A stretch of 64,000 nt of DNA, taken from Salisapilia sapeloensis (lineage: Eukaryota; Oomycota; Peronosporomycetes; Peronosporales; Salisapiliaceae). Below the pieces are notes generated by a model. It made no database searches, had not been told where the DNA came from, and saw nothing but the letters and a program-made list of their open reading frames with translations. Positions within the stretch are counted from its first letter, which is position 1. Each line of letters starts with the position of its first letter. The translations under genes were made by a program, and so were the position numbers. This document shows positions 31,242-42,100 of this stretch, piece by piece. The stretch is taken from NCBI GenBank assembly GCA_023334545.1, contig JAADVB010000082.1, positions 1 through 64,000 on the forward strand, given 5' to 3'.

Positions 31242-33242
31242 ATGGCGGTCGGACTGCTCCTTCGAGACGATGAAGAGCGGTTGCTCGAGTTTGATTTCGA
31301 AGCCTCGTTGCCACCAGACCTAGGGGATGATGCTAGCCGAAGAGACTTTAAGCGCGGAAGTGTCGTCTGCCGCCACTGGCTCCGTGGCCTGTGCATGAAA
31401 GGCGAGAGCTGCGAGTTCCTCCATCAGTACGACATGGCGCGCATGCCAGAGTGTCGATGGGGCATGGAGTGCCAAGTCCCCGAGTGCCCCTTCCGGCATG
31501 TTCCGGACGAAGAGCGGATGGAATGTGCCTTCTACAAGCAAGGCTTTTGCTCCCACGGCCCGACCTGCCGCTATCGACACATCAAGCTCGCGAGCGATGA
31601 GTGTCCTTCAAAAGCAGACTTTTCGCTCCAGGCGAAGCTCGCAGACGATGAGAACGCCAAGCGACGTCGAGCCCAGCCTCTGAACGAGTTCTACAAGGTG
31701 TCCATGTGCAAGCACTGGGAGAAGAACGGGACGTGTCCATTCGGAGACGAGTGCCACTTTGCTCACGGCAATACAGAGCTGCGTTCCTTCCCTAGAGATG
31801 AGCATGACGAGTCCAAGAGTAAACGAGATCGACGAGAGCATGCTTCGAAAGACGAAAAGCCGCCTCCCGGTCTCCCGGACGAGCACATCCGAGCGCAGTA
31901 TTTTGTCGTCCACTCCCAGAGCTACCACAATCTCGCGCATAGCGTCCACTACGGCCAGTGGACAGCTCCTGCAGACGTCCGGACGCAGCTCCAGACAGCC
32001 TACGAGACGTCGGACGCCGTCTTCCTCTTCTTCACCATCACCCCCAGCGGACACTTCCAAGGCGTCGCGCGTCTCCTCTCCTCTCCTACCGGCACCAAGG
32101 GCGTCGACCTTGCCTCCAACCGACTTCCGTACGACCAGTGGGACGGAACCTTTGGCATCGAGTGGCTGCGGATCTGCGAATGCCCGTGGCCTCGTCTCGC
32201 AGAGTACGAGCACCAGCACCTCGACGTCGAGCAGACTTCGGATGGTCAGGAGCTGTCGAAAGACATGGGCCACAGCCTCCTCCGCCTCCTCTTCAACCAG
32301 GCGCAAATCCGACTGCACTACAAGAGCGTCGAGGACGAAGACAAGCTGCGTGGCGGCGCGCAGGAGCTAGCCAACAGACGCCGAGACGCTGCCGAGAGCA
32401 TCTACGGCGGCATGCCGCCCCCCGCCTTCCCGGACGCTCGTCCTGGCTTCATCTTCGCCTGCACAAACAGTACCATCGACGAGTGCTTCGTCCGACGCAT
32501 TTTTGCGCTCGCGAAAGAGCAGGAGAGCATCGCGACCAAGCACGTCGTCCCTGGCACGCCGCTCTTCCTCCTCAACTTGTCCGACAGACACCTCCTCGGT
32601 GTCTTCGAAGCTGCTTCTCCAGCCGTCTTCAATATGCTCCCCGCCGCCTTCACCAAGAACCCGAATCAGCCGTCTGCATTCCCTGTCCAAGCACGCTTCG
32701 TCGTGAGCATGCATGCTCCTGCCATCCCAATGACCGATCCACAGGTGCAGTCGATTCTAGGAGATAAAGGCCAGATCGGACCTCTCCCGCCAGACACGAC
32801 GCAGCAGCTCCTGCAGCTCTACAGCGACAGATGCAACCACTTCGGCATGGCTCCGAAGAAGAGAGAGGAGGAGCAGGCTTTTCGAGAGAAGATCTACGTC
32901 GACATGGAGAACGACAAGGACTTCAACGTCACGAGACGCATCATCGGACAGTCGGGGAGCAACATGAAGCGCATATCGTCCGAGGCTGGCGGGAATGCCA
33001 AGCTGCGCGTCCGAGGGAGAGGCTCTGGCGCGTCCGAGTCGACGCCGGAGGAAGCTAGAGAGCCGCTCATGGTCATCGTCTCGGCCGATAACGAACAGAG
33101 CTTCCACGTCGCGTGTGAACGCACGAGAGAGCTGCTGGCTGGCATTCGACAGGAGCATGATGCCGTTCACCAGCGTCGACCTCGACGCCATCGAGACCGA
33201 TCGTCGGATCGAGAGCGGAAGAAACGCCGGATGAGTCCATAA
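31242..33242 (+). CDS. CPSF30: CPSF30-like protein with CCCH fingers, YTH, DCD and KH domains
   Basis: A single exon encodes 666 residues. Four CCCH fingers are visible: C43/C51/C57/H61, C71/C77/C82/H86, C95/C103/C109/H113 and C156/C165/C171/H175, arranged as in CPSF30/CPSF4, the poly(A)-signal-reading subunit of the cleavage and polyadenylation complex. Residues about 218-360 form a YTH domain (YFVVHSQSYHNLAHSVHYGQW, SGHFQGVARL, GTFGIEWL). W240 and W308 sit where the m6A aromatic-cage tryptophans occur. Residues about 400-535 form a DCD domain (PGFIFACTNST...CFVRRIFAL, PGTPLFLLNLSDRHLLGVF, FPVQARF). Residues about 547-635 form a KH domain with the loop IIGQSGSNMKRI. The tail is Arg-rich (RRPRRHRDRSSDRERKKRR). 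The likely role is m6A-aware poly(A)-site choice in the nucleus. Confidence 0.9.
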   Translation: MAVGLLLRDDEERLLEFDFEASLPPDLGDDASRRDFKRGSVVCRHWLRGLCMKGESCEFLHQYDMARMPECRWGMECQVPECPFRHVPDEERMECAFYKQGFCSHGPTCRYRHIKLASDECPSKADFSLQAKLADDENAKRRRAQPLNEFYKVSMCKHWEKNGTCPFGDECHFAHGNTELRSFPRDEHDESKSKRDRREHASKDEKPPPGLPDEHIRAQYFVVHSQSYHNLAHSVHYGQWTAPADVRTQLQTAYETSDAVFLFFTITPSGHFQGVARLLSSPTGTKGVDLASNRLPYDQWDGTFGIEWLRICECPWPRLAEYEHQHLDVEQTSDGQELSKDMGHSLLRLLFNQAQIRLHYKSVEDEDKLRGGAQELANRRRDAAESIYGGMPPPAFPDARPGFIFACTNSTIDECFVRRIFALAKEQESIATKHVVPGTPLFLLNLSDRHLLGVFEAASPAVFNMLPAAFTKNPNQPSAFPVQARFVVSMHAPAIPMTDPQVQSILGDKGQIGPLPPDTTQQLLQLYSDRCNHFGMAPKKREEEQAFREKIYVDMENDKDFNVTRRIIGQSGSNMKRISSEAGGNAKLRVRGRGSGASESTPEEAREPLMVIVSADNEQSFHVACERTRELLAGIRQEHDAVHQRRPRRHRDRSSDRERKKRRMSP

Positions 33243-33259
33243 GACAAATATATTTTCCT

Positions 33260-34111
33260 TTAGCCTACGCGTTGCGAAGGGAGAGCGAGAGAGATGCTTT
33301 GCGCATAGGAAATCAGACGCTTGACACTCGTCAAGTACTTGCGCTGTGCTTCGTTGTTCATTACATGTGCCTGCTTATTACTGTTGATCTTCTCTCGACC
33401 TGTGCGCTCGTGGATGCCGACCATCGTCACTCCGATCGGCCACGCAGCGTTCCCGATTGCTAGCCGGATGTACGCGTCGTGCGCTCGGACGAACGCACCC
33501 GTCTGGCAGCTCGTGACGATCTCCACGAGGTTGGGACGAATGTCCGAAGGCACTTCTCGTCGCTTGCAGAGACGGAAGAGAGGCCGGATGTAGTCCTTGC
33601 ACTGCTTCATGGCTTTCGAAGCGGACTTGCCGGCCGCTGTGCGCTTCACGTCGTTCGGACGAGAGGCCAGGTCGGACTCCCACTGGCGGAGCATCTCTCG
33701 GAAAAAGGTGTAGATGAGTCTGTCCGGGTCTTCTTCTGCTCTTTGCAGGAGCTCTTCCTCCGATTGAGGTAGAGCCTCTGTCTCCTTCTGCTCTTTCGTC
33801 TCTGTATCGTCATTTGGCTCTGTGGGGAGACTGGTGGACTGTTCTATCTCCTGTGTCTGTATTGGAGCTTGTTCGATAGGTGGACTATCCTTTTGCTGCT
33901 CCTCTGTACGCTCTACCTTTTGCTTCTTAGCATGCTCGTCCTCTTTTGGCGGAGAGGAACGTCGTTTAGAGGCTTTGGGACTGCTTTCGGCCTTTTTCTC
34001 GAGCAAAGACTCGACTTCAGACTTTCGAAGGTACTTGTTCTTCTGCTGCGCTTCCTTTAGAGCAGCTACCTCCTGCTTCTTGGCCGCCAAGAGCTTCTGC
34101 AGACCTTCCAT
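33260..34111 (-). CDS. PRP18: Pre-mRNA splicing factor PRP18
   Basis: The product is 283 residues starting MEGLQKLLAAKKQEVAALK, the usual PRP18 N-terminus. The frame stays open upstream to 34327, but that extension is unlike the family. A charged middle (KASKRRSSPPKEDEHAKKQK) is followed by the PRP18 core: YTFFREMLRQWESDL, KQCKDYIRPLFRLCKRREVP and the nearly invariant loop YIRLAIGNAAWPIGVTMVGI, then NNEAQRKYLTSVKRLISYAQ. It acts in the second step of splicing, stabilising 3' splice-site selection with SLU7. The 3' end is 17 bases from the convergent CCCH-YTH gene. The short product fits the family once the long first part is discounted. Confidence 0.93.
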   Translation of the reverse strand: MEGLQKLLAAKKQEVAALKEAQQKNKYLRKSEVESLLEKKAESSPKASKRRSSPPKEDEHAKKQKVERTEEQQKDSPPIEQAPIQTQEIEQSTSLPTEPNDDTETKEQKETEALPQSEEELLQRAEEDPDRLIYTFFREMLRQWESDLASRPNDVKRTAAGKSASKAMKQCKDYIRPLFRLCKRREVPSDIRPNLVEIVTSCQTGAFVRAHDAYIRLAIGNAAWPIGVTMVGIHERTGREKINSNKQAHVMNNEAQRKYLTSVKRLISYAQSISLALPSQRVG

Positions 34112-34406
34112 CACGACGCGAGCTACTCGATCTGTGCTTAGTGTCCCAAAGATAACGCCACCGATTACTACCACAAATACTGTATAGGGTGTATGTGAGA
34201 CGAGACCAGAGTAGACGAGTACTACCTCTTCTGCGTTGCATGCATTCGATTGACAGAAAGAAGCTATCTCAATGAAAAATAAAAACCACGCTCTCTTCCA
34301 TAGTATCTTTATTTCTACCTCGACCATTTTCTTCTTGATTTTATGAGCCCTGAGCAGTCTGTAACGCTAGCACGTAGAGACTCGAGTCGATCAAGAACGC
34401 ACCGAC

Positions 34407-35786
34407 ATGTCTGAGGAAGCAGAGCGGAGCTATCAACCGTCTTGGCTGAGCAATTGGCCGGACGTGCAGACCCAAGTAGATGACGTCGTGATCTCGCTCA
34501 AGAGACGGCAGCTCACAGGCGCCTTTGACACAGCCAAGCGGACCACGTCGCTCCTGCACACTATGGTCCATCAATATCGCCGCCTCTGCGTCCTACTCGA
34601 CTAACTCTGTGCTCTAGCTCGAGACCGTCGAATGGACGAACGCCGGAGAGATCGTCGACAAGGTACGAGACATTGGCAGACTGCTCACGAAAGCCAATCC
34701 GCACGGTACCTCTTGTCCATCCGCTCGGTATCTGCATGCACTCACGACCGGATAGAGCTGGCCATTGGCAACGTCGTGCGTCGCGTCCTCTACCTCATCC
34801 GAGAAGAGCAGGACAATGCCGTCCGCCAGGCCAATGACACCGCCGCGCAGCCTCCGCACTCGGACTCCAAGTCCACTCCCAGTCGATCCTACATGTCTCG
34901 CTCCCTCGGCTCCATCCTCACGCCAGGCACTGACACGGACCTCTCCGTCCCTATCGCCGACCTGCGGCTCGTACACACCTCTTACTCCCTCTCCTATACT
35001 CGTCTCTAACACCTTCTAGTCCGTCATGGAAGGACTGGTGGAACTAGAAGACGAGATCCAGACGCTCCACGTGAACATCGCAGAGCAGGCCATGGAGCAC
35101 ATCCACACCGAGTACGACCTCCTCCGCCTCCTCCACTGCCTCTACTCATCCTATAATCTATAGCGAAGTCATCCTGACCTTTGGCCTCTCCACTTCGGTA
35201 TGCGAATTCCTCAAAGCCGCCGCCAAGAAGCGACAGTTCAAGGTCTTTGTCGTCGAGAGCGCACCGTCACTGAATGGCCAGCGGATGGCGCATGACCTCG
35301 CGCAGGAGATGCAGCTCGAAGTCACGCTCATCCCCGACAGCGCCGTCTTCGCCATGATGGCTCGCGTCAACAAGGTCGTGGTGCCCGCCGCGGCTGTCGT
35401 GGCCAACGGCGGCGTCATCGGCCAGTCAGGTCTCCAGTCCCTGGCGCTCGCAGCCAAAAAGTGCTCTGTGCCAGTCGTGTGCGTCGTCGGCCTCATCAAG
35501 CTCTGTCCGCTCTTCCCACACGACCTCGACGTCCTCCACCAACTCCTCCAGCCGTCTCAGATCTACAACTACGAAGACATGCGAGACAACGTACTAGTTT
35601 TGAATGTATGTAAAGAAGGGAAAAGCTAAGTGTATTCTCTAGGTCGAAGTGATTAACCCAGCGTACGACTACGTGCCGCCCGAGTGCGTCAGTCTCTTCG
35701 TGACGAACACCGGGACCCACCAGCCATTCTACATCTACCGACTCCTGGCCGAATACTACTCGCCACAAGACTACCAGCTCTCGTAA
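34407..35786 (+). CDS. EIF2B2: Translation initiation factor eIF2B beta subunit
   Basis: Six exons (34407-34565, 34618-34705, 34756-34970, 35020-35111, 35164-35605, 35643-35786) splice in phase to 379 residues. The helical N-terminal part includes RRQLTGAFDTAKRTTSLLHT and ELAIGNVVRRVLYLIREEQ. The Rossmann-like eIF2B alpha/beta/delta fold includes ILTFGLSTSVCEFLKAAA, FKVFVVESAPSLNGQ, VTLIPDSAVFAMMARVNKV and VVANGGVIGQSG. It ends with NPAYDYVPPECVSLFVTNTG, typical of beta. It is part of the decameric guanine-nucleotide exchange factor for eIF2 that controls the integrated stress response. This is the most intron-rich gene in the window. It lies head-to-head with PRP18 across 295 bases and convergent with NCA2 at 19 bases. 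Confidence 0.95.
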
Positions 35787-35805
35787 CGTTGGAATAGAAA
35801 GACAA

Positions 35806-37528
35806 TCATAGCAGTCGAGACACGTTCACTTGCGTTACACTCAGGAACACGTGCGTCCGGTGCATGCGCTGGACGACCGCCAGTTGCTGGTTCACGCCCA
35901 CGCCCTTCTCCACGAGGTCCTCCAGGTCCTCCATCAAACGCTCCTTGTCGCCCCGCTCGACAAAGAACTGCTGCGACATGGCCGCTTCCTTGAGCTGGTG
36001 CAGCAGCAGGAGCAGGAAGCCCAGGTCGTGGTCGTCCAGTCGACCGACCCAGTCCTGGCGGTTCAGAAGACGCTCCACGTCCCGCAGCTGATGGCGAATG
36101 TACGTCGCCACCTCCTTCGGGTCGTAGTAGATGCGCTCACTAAAGCGTTTGTAGACCTGTCGGAGGACTTCTCGGAAGACTCGGTAGCACCCTCCGACCA
36201 CGACGAACGTCGGGATGGTCGCCAGGAGCTGCAGGTTGACTTGGTTGGCCAGCATGAGCTCATCGATGGCACCCATGGCAGTCATCAACTCCTTCTTGAT
36301 GAACTGGACCTGGATGAGGAGCATGCGGACGATGTCTCCCGTCAGCAAATTCCGTACGGCGTGACTCAGCTGCTTTTCGTAGTGGAGAGAGACGACGGAC
36401 ATGTCCATATTCTGCAGCACCTCCTGCTTCTGGTCTGGAGATAGCTGCGGCTGCTTGTCGCGCATAAAGTCCTCTAGCATCCGACGCAGACTCTCGTTGC
36501 TGTCCTCGAGAGACGCCTGGTCCTGGATACCACTCTTCTCGTTCAAGAGTACCTCCTTCGTGATGGCGCTAGACTCGTAGGATTAGATATTGATGCAAGT
36601 AGCTAGTCCGTGGAAATATACGTGAGAGGCTCGACCATGTGCTCCTGGAAAAAGTCGCCGACGGAAGAATATGTCGTCACGATCATCTCCTTCATCTCCT
36701 TCCGATGCTGGAACAGATAGTACGCGCCAAAGGACACGCCAGCCACCACGACCGTCACATGCAGCCATCTACATCTCCCCACTAGAAACATTGTATAAGG
36801 TTGTGAAGCAAGGAATGGGCGTACCGCTGACGGATCTTGGACGGGGGGCGGCAGGGATTCATCGCCGTCTCTAAACACGCTCGGAACTGCTTCCGAGAGG
36901 CGTCAAACGTCTCCAAGTGTCGACCCAACGCATCCATCGACTGCACAGAATCCTCCGTAGGCTTCGCGTCGAACGAAATGGGCTCGCAAGGAAGAGACTC
37001 GGCAACTTGGAAAGCTCCTTTGCCTCGACGAGGTGTCCGGATGCCTCGTGTACTAAACACGTCAGCCAAGAGAGCTAGAGCTTCGTCCACTTGGACGTCT
37101 TCATCACTTTCGAAACGTTCCAAGAGGTGCTTGAGCTTTCCGATCTTGACCAAATGAGCGGCCAAGGTATCTTGGAGACTTGCCAGGACCTCCTCCAATC
37201 GGATCTTGGTCGACGTCGGACGGATCCATTCCCATGGTCCTTGCTCGAGATAGTACCTCGCCTGCCTCTTTTGCCGATGTTTCCAGAATTGCACCGCCCT
37301 CGGCATGAAGGACACTTGTTCCACCAAGTCGCTTAGAGCGATATGCGCCTCTACCTGCATGACGTGCATCCACAAGCCCAGCGTATCTTTTGTATCAGGT
37401 CGAGATGTCAACGTTCTAGGAAATGAAAACGCATCGTGGAGAGACTGCCACGCCTTGTCTGGTTCGGACAAGTCGGACGTGGCGTCTAGACCTAGCTGAA
37501 GAGCTTTATAGTACGAGATGGTCGACAT
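35806..37528 (-). CDS. NCA2: NCA2-family mitochondrial membrane protein
   Basis: Exons 37528-36825, 36768-36622 and 36568-35806 (minus) join in phases 2 and 2 to give 537 residues. The first exon carries a helical region and the junction KIRQRW, which matches the R-Y-W segment preceding the first membrane helix in NCA2. The second exon encodes a transmembrane helix LHVTVVVAGVSFGAYYLF and MKEMIVTTYSSVGDFFQEHMVEP. The third contains the conserved core SVVSLHYEKQLSHAVRNLLTGDIVRMLLIQ (in part), LMLANQVNLQLLATIPTFVVV and VGRLDDHDLGFLLLLLHQL. In yeast NCA2 helps regulate mitochondrial Atp6/Atp8 expression and sits in a mitochondrial membrane. The donor of intron 2 is GTATAT. Confidence 0.88.
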
Positions 37529-37594
37529 GGGAATCAGGAACGAGTAAGAAAATGATCGAAAAGGAATGAAAAGACCCGATCTTGAAAAGCTTTA

Positions 37595-38122
37595 TCAGGT
37601 CTCATGCGCTTGGATGACCTCGTCGGGCGCTTGGACGAGCTCAATCAAGACGCCTTCGCCGGACAATGGCGTCGCATCGTTCCCTTTCGGGTGGATGAAC
37701 GCCACGTCATGTCCAGCAGCGCCCTTACGGATGCCACCTGGGGTGAATCGCATGCCTTTGCTCTCGAGCTCCGAGACGGCTGCGGACAGGTCGTCCACCC
37801 AGAGTCCGATGTGGTTCAAAGGAGGGGAGTGGACTTTGGGTGCCTTGGTTGGATCAAGCGGCTGCATCAGATCGATCTCCACTGCAAAAGCGCCTCTACC
37901 GAGCTCCAAAATGTCCTCGTCGACATTTTCCTTCTTGCTCGTATAGTCCCCCTTCTTCTCTAGTCCGAGCAGACCCTCCCACAGATTCGACAGCTTGTGC
38001 TTGTCCAATCCTCCAATAGCCACTTGCTGCAGCCCAAGTACCTTGAACGTAGACTTGTAGGCGGTCTGGATGCCTCTCGGCGCCCCCACTACCGTCAGTC
38101 GTCTCCCAATAGCTCCGAGCAT
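37595..38122 (-). CDS. VOC-fold protein, methylmalonyl-CoA epimerase-like, mitochondrial
   Basis: The product is 175 residues from the ATG at 38122; the frame extends upstream without an ATG. The N-terminus [20 protein letters not shown] is basic, amphipathic and likely a mitochondrial presequence. The paired beta-alpha-beta modules of the vicinal oxygen chelate fold follow: LQQVAIGG...LWEGLLGL and [20 protein letters not shown]. The epimerase-like end is [15 protein letters not shown]...[10 protein letters not shown]. Metal ligands expected from methylmalonyl-CoA epimerases are His, Gln/Glu, His, Glu. The second His (NHIGL) and last Glu (LIEL) are present, but the first His is Gln. It is therefore epimerase-like in overall form, but the substrate is not certain; glyoxalase-like activity is an alternative. 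It diverges from the next gene with a 101-base gap. Confidence 0.78.
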   Translation of the reverse strand: MLGAIGRRLTVVGAPRGIQTAYKSTFKVLGLQQVAIGGLDKHKLSNLWEGLLGLEKKGDYTSKKENVDEDILELGRGAFAVEIDLMQPLDPTKAPKVHSPPLNHIGLWVDDLSAAVSELESKGMRFTPGGIRKGAAGHDVAFIHPKGNDATPLSGEGVLIELVQAPDEVIQAHET

Positions 38123-38223
38123 TTCTCTCAACTTCAATAGCAAACAGCGTGTTTGCTTTTCTACCAATCAGTATCCTATGTACACGAGGAGGACCAATGA
38201 AGGAAGACACTACCCAATAGCAA

Positions 38224-39101
38224 ATGGACCATGAAGGACGAGGTCGGAAACGACGGAGGTCGACTCGGACGGCAGTCAAGCAAACGGAAGAAAGTGGCAA
38301 TGATGACGAGAGCTTGAATACGGAGGACGAGACGATCAATGACAATGAATCCACGTCGGCGGAGGGCAACCCGGCGCCCCGTCGCACGGGTCCTCGGCAT
38401 CTCAAACTCGCCGATCTCGAGCGACACGTAAGAACTCTCGAGCGAGAGAACCAGCACTTGAAGCAGTCGCTCTTGCTGAACCGGAAGGATCTGAAAGCTC
38501 TCCGAAGTGGAAACCAAGATCGAGATGGCGTCCATCAGATCGTGGCGGGTCGAACGCAACTCGTGACCGAGATGGTCGAGATGCTGAATTCGTCCTCTCT
38601 CAGTCTCAGTGCTGCAGCTCGAGTGTGGCATCCAAACTGCCGCATTAGCGTCGGAGTGCGGGAGTGGGATGCGTACGGCCGACTTGAAGCCATCAGCCTT
38701 TGGAACATGATCCGATCTGTCTTTGCCAACGTCAGCGTCGACACCATCGAGCTACGACCCCATCTTACGGACGGCGAAATGGTATTTTATACTCCTAACA
38801 ACTGCATTATACTCCTAATCGATGGATGTAGATGCTGACCAAGTGGCGAGTGCAGGGGGAGGTGGCGTCTCCAGCACAGCTCCAGCGCATCATCGCGTCG
38901 GAAGACTGCTCCGAGACGATGCAGACGGTGCTGAAGGCTATCAACTCGAGCGACCTGACGTTCACCGTGACGACGTACGTGATCTTCGAGGACGACTACA
39001 TCGCCGAGCAGCACCACTGCTGGGACCAGGCAGGTGTCCTCAAGCGTCTCTTTCGTGGCGAGATGCCTCCGTCCGTCCAAGAAGCTCTTCGTATTGGGTA
39101 G
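38224..39101 (+). CDS. Basic/coiled-coil protein with NTF2-like domain
   Basis: Exons 38224-38781 and 38832-39101, phase 0 across a 50-base intron, give 275 residues. The first 65 residues are basic then acidic (RGRKRRRSTRT; DDESLNTEDETIND), suggesting nuclear location. A heptad zipper with Leu at regular spacing follows (LADLERHVRTLERENQHLKQ). It resembles a bZIP zipper but lacks the NxxAAxxSR DNA-contact motif. From about residue 110 to the end, the pattern EMLNSSSLSLSAAARVWHPN and VTTYVIFEDDYIAEQHHCWD resembles an NTF2/SnoaL-like alpha+beta barrel. I do not know a named family with this combination; it may be a transcription regulator. Function unassigned. Confidence 0.68.
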
Positions 39102-39147
39102 ATAGTTGTTTGGAGGGAGAAAAAGGTTAAGTGTGTATTGGAAAACA

Positions 39148-42100
39148 TCATGTCAACTGCTTCATCAGTGTCTCTCGCAACTGGTCGCTGGCCTCTGGGT
39201 TGGACAGTCGCAGCGTCATCTCCGCGTCTTCCTTTTCTCTAGTAGCTTCTGCTAGCGTTTTTTCCATCCTCCGTCGATCGTCGTCCATATCGTCCTCCTC
39301 CGTGATCGCCATGCTCAGCCGCTTTTTCATGCCTTCCATCTGCGTTTGCAGCTCACTCTTGACCTCACCCACGCGCCTCTTCTTGCTCTCCAACTCACTG
39401 CAGTAACCTTCCTTCTCCTCTGTCCACTTATTCACGCTCTCTATGCGCTCCAACAGAATCTGTCGAGCATTCAGCTCCTCTTCCAGCTTGGCCAGTCTCG
39501 CTCTTGTCTCCTGTTCCGACTGCTGCTGAGCGTTGGAGATGGCTGTCTCCACCACCTCTTCCTGGGTTTTCCGACGCTCCACCGACACGTGGTACTCGAG
39601 CGTCTTGTTCGACAGCCAAGAGAACGAGTTGTCCCAGACAAAGTGGAAGGTCGAGTCCTTCTCCTCCACCACGTGGACGCCGTTCAACGCACTGACTCTC
39701 TCATCGGGAACAAGTGCTTCTGACGCTTTATCACTTTCTAGCTTGAAGGATAGGTCCTTGTCGTCCTCCACTACAGTAAAGCTCCAGACGAGACGATGAC
39801 CTTTTGTCGGGCACACGATCGGCAGGTCAAAGGACGATCCGGCCTTGACCACGACGCCACTCTTGAACACCATTTCCTCTTCATACCCTCCCTCCGCTAC
39901 ATCCTTCGTCTCCTCATCCTTCTTCCAGACGTTTAGATCTCGATACACCCTCGAGTACTCCTCCACCTGCTCCTCCAGCTCCCTCACAGCATCCTCTAAT
40001 CCCTTGACAAACTTACTTACGAGATCCTTCCGTTGCTTCCGACCGACCTCTAGCTCTTGCTCCTGCTGCTTTTGCTGTCGAGACGCCTGGATCTCCCCAA
40101 AGTCTGCCATCTCATCCTCATCGACCGTCGCGTCCTGCTGTTCCTCCAGCTCAGCTACCTTGTCTTCTAGCTGCAAGACCTGCTTCCTCAGCTCCCTCTC
40201 CTTTGACAAGTCCACTTCTCCAGGGCCGGACAGGAACTTTTGCTCTAAATACTCTAGCACCAGGTCTGCTACTTGCTGAGAGGCTTGCACGGATTCTGAC
40301 TCGGTCGCGTCGTCTCTTTTGCTGCTTTCCAAAGCCAAGAGCACAGTGTTCACGCGACTGTCGTCCCAGTAAGTCTTGAGCTCTTCTAGTATCTCTTCCT
40401 CCGTCTCTTCTAGCTGCTTATAAAGATTCCTACGGCTCACCTTCTCTTCCTTCCAACGAGTCTCTTGATCCAAGAGTTCCCCTAGACGCGTCTCCAGCTT
40501 CTTCACGTGCTCCTTCCTTTCATCTACATTAGATTCCACCTCGGACACTCGCCTCTGTGCGTCTTTAAAACTCTTCTCCAACTCCCTTCTCTCCCTCTCC
40601 TTCTCCTCCACGTTCTGCTCCAACGTACGCATCCCTTCCTTTTCCACCTGCAGCTTCTCCTTTTCCACCACCACTTCACTCAACTTCTTCTCTAGTTCAC
40701 GACACTTTGCCATTATTTGATCCATCTCCTTAGCAACTTTTTCCGTCTTTATCTTTGCTTCCTCCAACGCCTTCTTCTCTACTCTGTATAAACGCCTGTA
40801 CTCCTCGACCTCCTCTTCACTCATACACCACAACTCTGTCACTTGGCCCACTCTTCTCTCCGCCTTCTGTACCTCCTCCTCTGCCTCCTTCCTTCCCACC
40901 CGACTCTCCTCCGCTTCTCTCACCAACTTTTCATTTTCCTTCCGCATCCCATTTAATAGCTCTGCTCTCTTCTCCACCTTCTTCAAAGCAGCATGCGAAC
41001 GACTCTTGTACTTTGCAAATTGCTCCTCCGTCTCCTTCAGCCGCGTCTCGAGAAACGACACCTGCTCCTGATAACCTTCACCCTCCTCCTTCCCACTCTC
41101 CACTCGCGCAGCCGTCACCTCAACCTGCTCTTCCAGCTGTTTGATCGTCACCTGTGACTCTCGTAGCTGCTCCTGCCGTTCCTCCAACTGCTTCTCAATG
41201 GATCTGAGACAGTCCTCTAGCTCTTCCTCATGTCCTTTGGCTTGCTCCAGCTCCTCCTTCTCTCCTACCAAATGTGACACAAAGCCTTCTATCGCCTCCA
41301 ACTGACTCTCACACGATTCACATTCCTCTACCTCCCCACTCGATCGACAATACTCGTACACACTCTTTACCTTGGTAGCCACCGACTCCTGCGGTGATGA
41401 TCTGTCCGCAATCACTTCAATCGACCTCTCCAGAGCTTTCAGACACCCTGTCATGGCATCTCGAAGGTCCAAGGCAGACGACTGGTTTCTTAAGTCTAGC
41501 TTGTACAGCTTCTCCACGGCAGTCGCTGGATGTCCGACGCCGTAGGCTGCTACCACTTGACGCACACTCTCCACCGCTCCCGTCTCCTTCTCTCTTTCGT
41601 CCGACAATTTCTTCAACCGCTCTTCCAGGGATGCTACATCCATCGACGACTGTTTACAAGCCTCTAGCTCTTCCTGCAATTTCAACACCTGCGCCTCCAA
41701 AAAGCGTCTGCTCTCTTCCTGCTGCTCCATTCTCTCCTCCGCCTCCTCCTTCTCTGCTTCTAGCTCTACCAGTCGTCTACTAATGTCTTCATCTTCCGAC
41801 GCCTTCCTCTGGACACCACTTCCCAGCTCTTCCTCCATCGCAGCAACAAGTTTATCCACATCGCCAGAAGACTCTGGAAAGTGACCACCAACAGCCCGAT
41901 ACAACTTTCCCAGCTCTTTCATCCGACTCGTAATCACATCCCCTCGACTGTCCAAGGACGCATCGGAGGGCACGAGATCTAGACTCTCCTCCAGCTGAGA
42001 CACTAAACCCTCCTTCCCAGTCACGATTGAAGCTAGCTCTGCCTGCAACCTTGTCAGCCTCTCACTGCCTTCATTCACGGCTGCTGCTGCCTGCTCTAGC

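Noticed and set aside
31958-32767. Plus-strand open frame of about 269 residues rich in Arg and Pro
   Set aside because: Frame +2 shadow of the CCCH-YTH-DCD-KH gene, which is GC-rich here.
33260-34327. PRP18 with a 72-residue N-terminal membrane-like extension
   Set aside because: The extension is an open upstream frame with no counterpart in the family; the ATG at 34111 gives the usual PRP18 start.
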